From the NCBI RefSeq assembly GCF_003286085.1, contig NW_020825294.1, positions 4,960,001 through 5,024,000 on the forward strand: DNA of 64,000 nucleotides. Reading direction: 5' to 3'. The notes beneath the pieces were generated by a model. The model was not told the origin of the DNA and did not search any database. It worked only from the letters and a program-made list of their open reading frames with translations. Origin of the DNA: Drosophila persimilis (lineage: Eukaryota > Arthropoda > Insecta > Diptera > Drosophilidae). The first letter of the stretch is position 1. The number at the start of each line of letters is the position of its first letter. A program made the translations under genes and the position numbers. This document shows positions 1 through 8,083 of the stretch, piece by piece.

Positions 1-465
1 GGGGTTTGCTGAGGTTTTTACAGATTGTCGGTTAGAAAACCCTAAAGAGGCGCCATATTATATTTTAGAATATAATGTTCTACAGAAATATTTTGATACA
101 GACACTAATTCAAAACCAAATATTACTATTTACGTTTATTTACGTAATTTAAAAATAAATTGGGCGGTTTTTTGGATCGCAGTTGGATTACTGTAGATTA
201 AATTGTGATGACTATAAATCATCTGATAAAATGTTATTGCACGATAAGCGCATATTTCTTAGAATTTCTTGGCATTTTGATCAAGTCAAAGGTCCCCTTT
301 GTATAACTAACAGTATAAATATAATCTTATCGAAGGGAAGGTCTTTACTTATCGGTACAACTTCATTTAAACAAAAAATCAAATTAAATGAATTCATTGT
401 TTACTCTTGCTATGAATGGCATATTTATTGAATGAATTAATTAAATTCCCTTCCCCGCATTCCTG
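1..465. other. Left edge, no gene seen
   Basis: AT-rich sequence downstream of the minus-strand gene ending at 466. The short open frames here lack codon character or any recognisable motif. It probably holds the 3' flank of that gene. Confidence 0.5.
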
Positions 466-1323
466 TTACCATTTGTCAGATAGATGCGGCCGCCTTAGAG
501 AACGTCGCTTGCGCTTGCCGGCTAACGCCTGTCCCAATCCGGAGACTGTGCCCAATTGCAGCAGCAGAGGATTACTTACCAAGGCGGCGGCTATGCCCAG
601 TACAGCCGCACTTGCCAGAGGTATTAAAAAACTCTTGGCCAACAGCGCCTTCGCCGAGACTTCGGTATGTCCCTGGCCCTTGTGCGTGGCTATCTCATGG
701 GCCTCCACAGGATAGTGATAGGCATACTCCGGGCCAGCTGGGGCAGGATTATAATGGGGATGGCCCAAGCCAGCACCATGACGCGTTCCATAGACGTCGA
801 AAGGTATTCCACCTGTTTCGCCACTTGAGCCGCCGCTGTAGTAGGCTCCAGCCCCACCACCAACAGACCCCCCGCCGTGTGTGTTGTACTCATAAGGATA
901 TGGATGGTTATGGGAATTTGTTTCAAAGTTAGCGTGGTTCTGTCCATGCGATGCTACTCCGCCTCCATAGTGGCCTAATAATAGATACATTTATATGCGG
1001 GCAAAAGACAGTATAGAATTCTAGAGCTTACCCACAATAATGCGCTCCTGCGGACTATTGCGCCACTTGCTATAGGCCTCGTTCAGGCTCTCACCCAACC
1101 TGCCCAACGAAGGGTGTAGTCCTGAAGCAGCCTGTGTCTCCGATGAGAGGCCACCTTTGTAGAACTCTGGCGGTGGATCGAAACTCTTGCCTGATGCCGA
1201 GCCCTCCGAATTGATTTGATTGCTGGCCGGATCATCGTTGGCGTTCTCTGCCAGAGAAACTGAGACGAGACTGAGCCAAAGCAGGCTTAACGCCGCCTGA
1301 ACCTTCCGTTTGGTGGGCCACAT
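466..1323 (-). CDS. Secreted protein of unknown function, two exons
   Basis: Two exons on the minus strand, 1323-1032 and 974-466, joined across a 57-bp GT-AG intron (GTAAGC donor, TATTAG acceptor); the phases agree and give 266 aa. The N-terminus is a basic start followed by a hydrophobic run ending in SLAEN, a typical signal peptide. The middle is rich in Gly, His and Tyr (GGG, HPHY, YPYEY). Near the C-terminus a hydrophobic Ala/Leu/Ile/Val segment of about 30 residues is followed by a KRKRR cluster that could be a proprotein-convertase site. A TATA box lies about 35 bp upstream of the start, which fits a regulated rather than a housekeeping gene. I do not recognise a named family; a secreted or membrane-associated cuticle or epithelial protein is possible but is only inference. 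Confidence 0.8.
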
Positions 1324-1357
1324 TATGACTAAGCTCGCCCGGCAGCGATGTCATCGA

Positions 1358-1364
1358 CTTTATA
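1358..1364 (-). promoter_or_regulatory. TATA box of the secreted protein gene at 466-1323
   Basis: TATAAAG on the minus strand about 35 bp upstream of the ATG at 1323. The implied start site near 1330 leaves a very short 5' leader. Confidence 0.6.
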
Positions 1365-2214
1365 ATAGTGTTTTGGGGGATTGTATTACTTACTGCCACT
1401 GCAGTGGAGTGGCGACAAATTGTGCCTTGTGCTTTGGCAATTGTCTGCTTCGTTGCGCCAATCAGTCTCGCTAGACGTGTGGTGGATTTTCACTTTTCTT
1501 AAGAGGTTTCATCAGTGGGTGAGGAGCGGAGCTGCCTGAAGCTTAGATTTGTCAATGGTTTATGGAATGATATGTGTATGTGTACTACGAGTATGTTAAT
1601 GTGAAAGGCGAGATCTGGAGATGTCTAAAGCGAGAAACTACTCGAGCCACCCAGGGGAAATGATTGCAGGTCGCTGCATAGTTAAGAATCATTATGAAAT
1701 TATCACTGTTCGTTCATGTTGGTTGCATTCCGACGAACATGACCAATTCATTAGATGTTTGTCAAATTTTAAACGGAGATCCAAAACAGTTAGCGCCCTG
1801 CTTGTTGCCTGAAATTTCCGGCAAAGTCAATGATCAAACATTTCCTGCCAAAAAAAAAACAGAAGCAAAATGACTCTGGTGGTAGTCTATGAAAACGTGT
1901 CTGCACCTTATCAGCTTATTGAGAATTGCGGTGGTATTTCGCGGAATTGCTATCTTAAAAAATAACACCGAAAAGAAATAGAAACATTTCCCCGACGCCA
2001 TATTGTAATCTTAGCCAAAGCGCTACTGGAATTTTTTGAGTTAATTTCTCTTATCTTAAGTCCAATGTAAAAACGGAATCCATCAATCCACCAAGCAGGG
2101 CTCTGAATGAGTAAGACGTTCCATAATGCTTTTAAATATATTCAATAGATATAGATTTTTGTCATTTTGTTTATTTCTAGTATGTGTATGCCGGAATTCC
2201 GTTTATAGAAACTA
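1365..2214. other. Intergenic, no gene seen
   Basis: About 850 bp between two minus-strand genes. It should contain the upstream region of the left gene and the 3' end of the repetitive Ser-rich gene. The 63-codon open frame at 1621 shows no recognisable feature. Confidence 0.5.
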
Positions 2215-5019
2215 TTAACAATACCATGGTGGGCAGCCAACTTTTTTACAGCAATGACCTAATGGTTTCGGAGGACTTGGTGATCTATTACAGCAGCAGT
2301 AGTTGATGTACTTGCATGCTGTACAACATTTCAGGGGCTTCAAAGTCATCGATCTCTGCGATTTATTCACCGTAGTTATGAAATCTCTCCGTTTTTCTGG
2401 GGATGGCGAAGGCGTTTTCACCTTTCTGGCTTGTGACATCACTAGGGCGCTTTGGGGGCAGCTGGTAGGACAGCGGATGACGCCTGGCTTGGCCCCTGAA
2501 GACCCTTTTCTGCTGCTGGCTGAAGAATTCCGTTTGGCAGAACTACCTGTACTTTGACTCGAGCCGCGGCGAGAATTCTTCCGTTCCGTCGTAGCGGATG
2601 AGCCACGGCGAGAACTCTTCCCTTCCGTTGCACTTTCTGCAGGACGTTCACTCTTCTGTTCCGACGTAGTGGCTGAGCCACGGGCAGAGCTCTTCCCTTC
2701 CGAAGCACAGGCTGAGCCACAACTCTTTCGTTCGGTAGCACTGACTGAGGATCTTGTACTCCGAACTGCTACGGCACTGTCTGAGCCACGAGGAGAACTG
2801 TTCTTTTCCTTAGCAATACCGGAAGATTGAACACTCTGATTCGAGCCACGGGGGGAACTCTTCTTCCTTTCCTTAGCAATAGATAGAACACTCTGATTCG
2901 AGCCACGTGGAGAACTCTTCTTCTTTTCCTTAGCAATAGATAGAACACTCTGATTCGAGCCACGGGGGGAACTCTTCTTCTTTTCCTTAGCGATAGATAG
3001 AACACTCTGATTCGAGCCACGTGGAGAACTCTTCTTCTTTTCCGTAGCACTGTCTGAGCCACGGGCAGAGCTTTTCCCTTCCGTCGCACTTGATGCAGGA
3101 CGATCACTCTTCCGTTCCGACATAGTGGCTGAGCCACGGGCAGAGCTCTTCCCTTCCGAAGCACCTGCTGAGCCACAACTCTTTCGTTCGCTAGCGCTGA
3201 CTGAAGATCTTGGACTCCGAATTGCTCTGCCACCGTCTGAGCAACGAGGAGAACTGTTCTTTTCCTTAGAAATACGTGAAGATTGGACACTGTGATTCGA
3301 GCCACGGGGGGAACTCTTCTTCCTTTCCTTAGAAATACCTGAAGATAGGATAGCCTGATTCGAGCCACTGGGAGAGCTCTTCTTCCTTTGCTTAGCAATA
3401 GATAGAGCACTCTGATTCGAGCCCCTTGGAGAACTCTTCTTCTTTTCCGTAGCACTGTCTGAGCCACGGGCAGAGCTCTTCCCTTCCGTTGCACTTGATG
3501 CAGGTCGTTCACTCCTCCGTTCCGACGTAGTGGCTGAGCCACGGGCAGAGCTCTTCCCTTCCGAAGCACAGGCTGAGCCACAACTCTTTCGTTCGCTAGC
3601 GCTGACTGAAGATCTTGGAGTCTGGGTAGAGACACGGGGTGTGCTCTTCGTCTTCCTAGCACTGTTATCCGAAGATCCTGACGACTGTTTGGAGTCTTTG
3701 CTGACTGTAGCCCCTTTCGAGCTATGAGACATGTCCCGGAATTTCGAATGTGACACGTCAAGCGTCTGCTGTATCGATCTTAAGGTGTACGACGATCTCT
3801 TCTCGGGGCTGTCCATTGAACTCTGGGATCCTATGGCTCGTAAGGCTCCTATGGATTCTACTGAGCTGTTCCCTGCCATCTGTTTGAGCTTTTCAGCTTT
3901 TCCTCGCATGTTGGTTATCTCCGGGTTGATGTTTTCCACCGTAATACTCATCTGGCTGTCTAAACAGCATGCCGGTTCTTCCATTGTAGTCGGTGTCTGT
4001 TGCATTAGCAAACTGGGCGCGGTTGCCCAGTTGCTGGCGGACAGACCCAGATTGGCAGACACCTTGCCCCTGACCTCCGCAGCCTCCGCTGCCGCTGTGG
4101 CACAGGCAACCATGGCTCGACCCAGCGTCTCACAGAGCGTCTTGATGTACTCCAGATTCGGGGAGTCAGGGCACTCCTGAGCATTTGTATTAGTACTCTG
4201 ATCCCTTCGGTAGCCTTCTTCGGTCTTCTGATCCCTTCGGTAGCCATCTTCGGTCTTCTGATCCCTTCGGTAGCCATCTTCGGTCTTCTGATCCCTTCGG
4301 TAGCCATCTTCGGTCTTCTGCTCCATTTGATCATAATTTTCGATATTTTCTTCACGGCTTGTCTGAGCAATATTTTGATGCCATTGGATATCTTCGCTCT
4401 TGCCTGGGATTGTCCCCACCTGTGTAGTCGAAGGGCCGCATCGACATTTTCCACATTTCCTTGGTATGTTTTCCATGGCGTATGTGAACTCCTTTTCCGC
4501 CTGGGAGTCCTGATAGTCCATACAGTACTGATTGCAACAGGGAGCTTCGCCGCGTACATCACCGAACTGATTGCCAGCATTGGGCTCCGTTGGCTGGCAA
4601 TATAAGGCATCTTCTGGACATAGCATGTACTCCACTTTATAGCACACTTGTCTACGCCTCTGGTTGCCGTTGGACCGGCCACCCACTTTGCCTGGGGGGA
4701 CTGAAAAATCTTCCAGCGTCCTGGCCTCCCTCTGATATTGTCCCTCTGACTGCACTCTCGTTGAATATCGTTGGTTCCGATGACTGGAAGGCGATTTTTG
4801 ATCCACCAGCGACTGTTGCTGTTGCTGCTGCGGCTGCCACTGCTGCTGCTGCTGCTGCTGCGGCTGTGGCATGATGTACAGAGGAATAGCATGCACGGAT
4901 ATGGGCATGCACTGTGTCTGTCCGTTGGCGCCCGGTGTCGGCTGCATCAGGCGTATCACGATGGTTTGCTGTCCTTGGCCATCGTCCGACTGCACCACCA
5001 ACGGCGCCCCCGTCTGCAT
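2215..5019 (-). CDS. 934-aa Ser/Lys-rich repetitive protein with Cys-rich ends, function unknown
   Basis: Single uninterrupted minus-strand frame of 934 codons starting at the ATG at 5019. From the N-terminus: a Gln/Pro-rich stretch (about residues 50-70) encoded by CAG-type repeats; a Cys-containing region (about 120-195, pairs such as PCCNQYC and KCGKCRC); four perfect or near-perfect 10-aa repeats with core RRDQKTEDGY; then from about residue 450 a long low-complexity region built on SSPRGSNQS, SERKSCGSA and EGKSSARGS repeats in three higher-order copies; and a Cys-rich tail (CCTACK, YCCC, HCCKK). Composition suggests a disordered, strongly basic and phosphorylatable protein, comparable in style to insect sperm or cytoskeletal repeat proteins, but I recognise no named orthologue. 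The other minus-strand frames inside it are long only because the repeats keep them open. Confidence 0.75.
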   Translation of the reverse strand: MQTGAPLVVQSDDGQGQQTIVIRLMQPTPGANGQTQCMPISVHAIPLYIMPQPQQQQQQQWQPQQQQQQSLVDQKSPSSHRNQRYSTRVQSEGQYQREARTLEDFSVPPGKVGGRSNGNQRRRQVCYKVEYMLCPEDALYCQPTEPNAGNQFGDVRGEAPCCNQYCMDYQDSQAEKEFTYAMENIPRKCGKCRCGPSTTQVGTIPGKSEDIQWHQNIAQTSREENIENYDQMEQKTEDGYRRDQKTEDGYRRDQKTEDGYRRDQKTEEGYRRDQSTNTNAQECPDSPNLEYIKTLCETLGRAMVACATAAAEAAEVRGKVSANLGLSASNWATAPSLLMQQTPTTMEEPACCLDSQMSITVENINPEITNMRGKAEKLKQMAGNSSVESIGALRAIGSQSSMDSPEKRSSYTLRSIQQTLDVSHSKFRDMSHSSKGATVSKDSKQSSGSSDNSARKTKSTPRVSTQTPRSSVSASERKSCGSACASEGKSSARGSATTSERRSERPASSATEGKSSARGSDSATEKKKSSPRGSNQSALSIAKQRKKSSPSGSNQAILSSGISKERKKSSPRGSNHSVQSSRISKEKNSSPRCSDGGRAIRSPRSSVSASERKSCGSAGASEGKSSARGSATMSERKSDRPASSATEGKSSARGSDSATEKKKSSPRGSNQSVLSIAKEKKKSSPRGSNQSVLSIAKEKKKSSPRGSNQSVLSIAKERKKSSPRGSNQSVQSSGIAKEKNSSPRGSDSAVAVRSTRSSVSATERKSCGSACASEGKSSARGSATTSEQKSERPAESATEGKSSRRGSSATTERKNSRRGSSQSTGSSAKRNSSASSRKGSSGAKPGVIRCPTSCPQSALVMSQARKVKTPSPSPEKRRDFITTVNKSQRSMTLKPLKCCTACKYINYCCCNRSPSPPKPLGHCCKKVGCPPWYC
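2590..3640 (-). repeat. Higher-order coding repeats in the Ser-rich gene
   Basis: Three large superunits begin near 3615, 3215 and 2750 on the minus strand. Each opens with the same block (SVSA, ERKSCGSA, EGKSSARGS, SERPA-like), and the first two run on into SSPRGSNQS units. Inside the second superunit a 57-bp (19-aa) unit is repeated several times (about 2830-3050). All units keep the reading frame, so copy number can change without breaking the protein. Confidence 0.85.
4201..4320 (-). repeat. Four tandem 30-bp coding repeats
   Basis: Four head-to-tail 30-bp units encode RRDQKTEDGY (one copy has EEGY). The units differ by only one or two bases, so the array is recent or homogenised. It lies inside the repetitive Ser-rich gene. 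Confidence 0.9.
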
Positions 5020-5261
5020 TCCCAGTAATAATTTACTTTAAATTTATATTCAACATATGGCCACAACAAACAGTGATTGGATCGGATCTGTGACAGTTAC
5101 GACATTAGTTTCTAAGACACTACTGTCTTTAGATATTATTTTTGAATTCTTGTAAGGGGGAAACCTCTGGTCCCCACCATACAAGAGGGAGCGACCCCCC
5201 AAGGGCGGCAGGAACCTTCTATCAACAGCCAATGGAGTAGGAGCCACCCTCATTTCCAATA

Positions 5262-6060
5262 TACAGAATATACATAGTTTGACTAATTCCCCTAGAAGAG
5301 TATAATACTGATACTTAAGGACGCAGATCGGAAATGATCAGAAAATGGCAGTACAACAGCACTGGCCAAAGGGGAGTCCTTTGGACCACGCATCACCGGA
5401 ATACATCTTATGGGAATGCCCTGCACTCTATAGAAGCAAAGACTATACAACTACCAAGAAGTTGGATGAGGCACTAAAAAGCTGTTCTGTGGAGGGGTTT
5501 TTCGTGATGTCGGTCCTAGAATCCAACAACACGCAGTCTTTGGCGAGGCGCACAAAAGTTTCGGTTGGAAAAATCCAATTAAAAAAGAAAATACTTAGTC
5601 TATTTTATAGTCTTTGATAAAAGGAGATCTCAACAGTGGCAACAGTGGAAAAAACGACCCACCAAAGAGCATACCATTTTAAAACCCCTGACGTACAGGG
5701 ATCAGGTCGGTAAAAAATATCAATACCTTCGTCGAATTGCTAGAAAACCTAGTTCCTTACCAAAATAATTACTTCAGAAGTATACCCCTTTATTCCCTAA
5801 GAACTATCGGCAGTTTTTAAGTGTTTGAGACAGTTCTTTGAACGTCAACACATTCTAGCAGTGGTGGATCCTAACTGACCTTGCTAACGCCCGATTGCGT
5901 CAGTCGGGGACCGGGTACCACATCCGAAATTCAAATGCCGGTAGCACTACACTGTGTGATTGGTTTTCAATGCTACCAGAATAAATGCATATGTGTGCAC
6001 ATACAGGCACCGAAAATAGAATTTATCAAGGAGTGGGCCACACTCAGATAATAGAACACG
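5262..6060. other. Intergenic; possible decayed non-LTR retrotransposon scrap
   Basis: No intact gene. A frame starting at 5345 (plus) contains HASPEYILWECPALYRSK, which resembles the H..C zinc-knuckle-like end seen after reverse transcriptase or RNase H in some non-LTR retrotransposons. The match is a few residues only, with no flanking RT motif. The remaining sequence up to the TATA box at 6081 is unremarkable. Confidence 0.25.
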
Positions 6061-6080
6061 TATCAGGTGGGGAGCTCGAC

Positions 6081-6087
6081 TATAAAA
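6081..6087 (+). promoter_or_regulatory. TATA box of first chitin-binding-type gene
   Basis: TATAAAA followed about 30 bp later by TCACATTC, an Initiator-like sequence near 6111-6118, and then by the ATG at 6137. Spacing is that of a focused TATA promoter. Confidence 0.7.
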
Positions 6088-6136
6088 TGTAGAACATTTG
6101 CAGTTCTAACTCACATTCGCACGAGTATCATTCAAC

Positions 6137-6474
6137 ATGAAAGCGGGTAGGTGTTTGTGGAAATGTGATCTAAAAAAATACAAAACTGATCGAAAATTCT
6201 TCACACTGCAGCTCTAGTTTTCCTGTTCCTGGCCCTGTTCGTGGCTGCCGTCTATGGCGCTAGTGACTGCGATCCTGATGGCAATGGAAAGCCAGCCTGC
6301 CAATCTGGAAATATTGGAGAAAGATTCCGTAACAACTGGGATCCAACCCGTTACTGGTTGTGCGCAGAAGCTGGTGAGCCCCAGGTTGTGCTTTGCGAAC
6401 AGACAGGATACGATCCCGTCAGCAAGGAGTGCGTCGCCTGGTCGCAGTGGAGCTGGTATCCACCATGCCCTTAA
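6137..6474 (+). CDS. Small secreted six-cysteine chitin-binding-type (CBM14-like) protein, copy 1
   Basis: Two exons, 6137-6146 and 6212-6474. The first encodes only three residues plus one base, and its GTAGGT donor pairs with the CTGCAG acceptor to give 90 aa. The ATG opens a classic signal peptide (hydrophobic LVFLFLALFVAAVYG) absent from the larger downstream frame, so this start is preferred. The mature part has six cysteines spaced as in peritrophin-type CBM14 domains, with W/Y residues around the fourth cysteine (YWLC) and an aromatic-rich end (WSQWSWYPPCP). The family binds chitin in peritrophic matrix or cuticle; the ligand here is inferred. It is a tandem duplicate of the gene at 7606 with the same tiny first exon. 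Confidence 0.85.
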
Positions 6475-6487
6475 ACATCAATGAAAA

Positions 6488-6493
6488 AATAAA
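6488..6493 (+). terminator. Poly(A) signal of CBM14-like copy 1
   Basis: AATAAA 14 bp after the stop codon, implying a very short 3' UTR. Confidence 0.7.
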
Positions 6494-7537
6494 ATATGTA
6501 TACAAAACTATGAAATGATGGCCTTTGATTTTAAGTCGATTAACCCAGCACATTATTCCAAACTCGCCAACAATATTAATTATTGGAATGTAACCACAGA
6601 ACAGATTCGAGAACTATTCAATCCCATCCCAGCCATCACTATTAGATCTCTCTACCACCTCAAAAAACGGATAATTATTACAGAAACGAATACTATAAAC
6701 ATTTTCCTTGTTTAATTGGGGTTTGGGTCTTGTAGTACTTGTACTAAAATAAAGTTGAGCAAATAAAATCTATAAAATGAGATAGTATATCTATGGGTTC
6801 AGTTCGCACATGTACTGCAAATAATCAGAGTTTCGCAGACGAGTCAACGTTAGATTAACTTTTTCTGGGAGAATTAATACATCATTCTTATTTATGAGAA
6901 TTTTTGTCTAATATATGTACTTAAAATGAGACAAAAAGGTCGAATATAGGTCATAACAATACCTATGTACGGTATGTGCTAATATTTGAAATAATATTAG
7001 ATTATTTGAAAGTAACTAAAGCATAAAAAAAGAGACAATCATAAATAAGTCCAGGACCAGGAACTCCAGGTCTGCTTCCATTTTGGTTGAGCAGGCGAAT
7101 CTTCTAAGTTCTCTTACCCAATGAAGATACGCCATCCTATAGTCGGGAGAGATCCTGTTACTCTCTCTCTCTTGTCGGTGTAAATCATATTTTGGCAGTA
7201 ACATGAAATCTCTTGCATGTACTTCGTGTAAACTTTGTGCAAAAATGATAAGAGGGGTACCCAAATCTGTAGCAAAAATCTTAAGAAGGCTTTTTGTAGT
7301 TGTACAAAAAGTTGCCATGAAGAACCTTCCATGGAGACTCTTCCTAAATCTACCGATGGCGTCAACCGAAACTTTTGGGGGCACGAGCCGAAATCAAAGT
7401 CAAAGATATGGCATGATACATGGCACGATTATTTTTAAGCGATTCCATGTTACCGCCAAAATATAATTTATCTAGACGTGAGAGTGTGTGGCATAAGTCC
7501 GGGCCGATAACTGTTCCAGAATGAAACCACTCCGGAC
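6494..7537. other. Intergenic between the two CBM14-like genes
   Basis: About 1 kb, AT-rich. Overlapping open frames at 7016-7466 on both strands do not resemble a known protein. One plus frame is Cys-rich (7235-7438) but has a stop just upstream and no start or acceptor I can defend, so no gene is called. Confidence 0.5.
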
Positions 7538-7545
7538 TATATAAG
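7538..7545 (+). promoter_or_regulatory. TATA box of second chitin-binding-type gene
   Basis: TATATAAG about 60 bp upstream of the ATG at 7606, in the same relative place as in copy 1. Confidence 0.7.
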
Positions 7546-7605
7546 ACAACGTAACATCATTGGGGAAGAACATACAGAAGAGAAGCATTTGTCTGTTATA
7601 CCAAA

Positions 7606-7939
7606 ATGAAATCCGGTAAGTCGAAGCCGAGAGCCTAACCAGGGAATACCAGAAACTGATGGAGATCCCTTCAACACAGCTCTAGTTTTCCTGTGCCTGG
7701 CCCTGTTTGTGGGAGTGTCCTACGGCGCATCTATCTGCAATCCCGATGGCGATGGCAAACCCGACTGCACTGGTCGTGCTGGACTTGTTACAAGAGACTT
7801 CTGGGATCCCACCCACTACTGGGTCTGCGACAGCTCTGGCAACGCCGTGCTCGAGCAATGCCAGCTGCAAGGATTCGATCCCAAGACTGGGGGTTGCGTC
7901 GACTGGTCCGTGTGGCAATGGTATGCCCCATGCCCCTAA
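7606..7939 (+). CDS. Small secreted six-cysteine chitin-binding-type (CBM14-like) protein, copy 2
   Basis: Exons 7606-7615 and 7680-7939 give 89 aa. The split is the same as in copy 1: ATG plus two codons plus one base, GTAAGT donor, CACAG acceptor. The signal peptide is nearly identical (ALVFLCLALFVGVSYG) and the six cysteines and aromatic residues align (YWVC, GFDP, WSVWQWYAPCP). The pair therefore arose by tandem duplication including the promoter and leader exon. Divergence in the loop between cysteines 2 and 3 suggests separate evolution after duplication. A secreted chitin-associated role is inferred from the fold only. Confidence 0.85.
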
Positions 7940-7951
7940 GCACTATTGACA

Positions 7952-7957
7952 AATAAA
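7952..7957 (+). terminator. Poly(A) signal of CBM14-like copy 2
   Basis: AATAAA 13 bp after the stop codon, mirroring copy 1. Confidence 0.65.
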
Positions 7958-8083
7958 AGCTGATGGAATATAAAGTATACATATAATACGAAATTATCCT
8001 CTAGACTTCATCTGTGACACAAATTTTCGTTCAATATTTGTTTTCCTTCTGGTTTTTTTTGTGAATTTTTGTGTATTTTTGAT

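Noticed and set aside
2769-3761. A 330-codon open frame overlapping the Ser-rich gene on the same strand
   Set aside because: It follows the repeats with period multiples of three and has Arg/Leu/Val-biased composition typical of a shifted Ser/Lys-rich frame.
4005-4892. A 295-codon minus-strand frame overlapping the start of the Ser-rich gene
   Set aside because: Its poly-Ser and repeat pattern is the frame-shifted reading of CAG and 30-bp repeats of the main frame.
7016-7466. Overlapping frames on both strands between the two CBM14-like genes
   Set aside because: No start context, promoter, signal peptide or known motif; the Cys-rich frame is cut by a stop just upstream.
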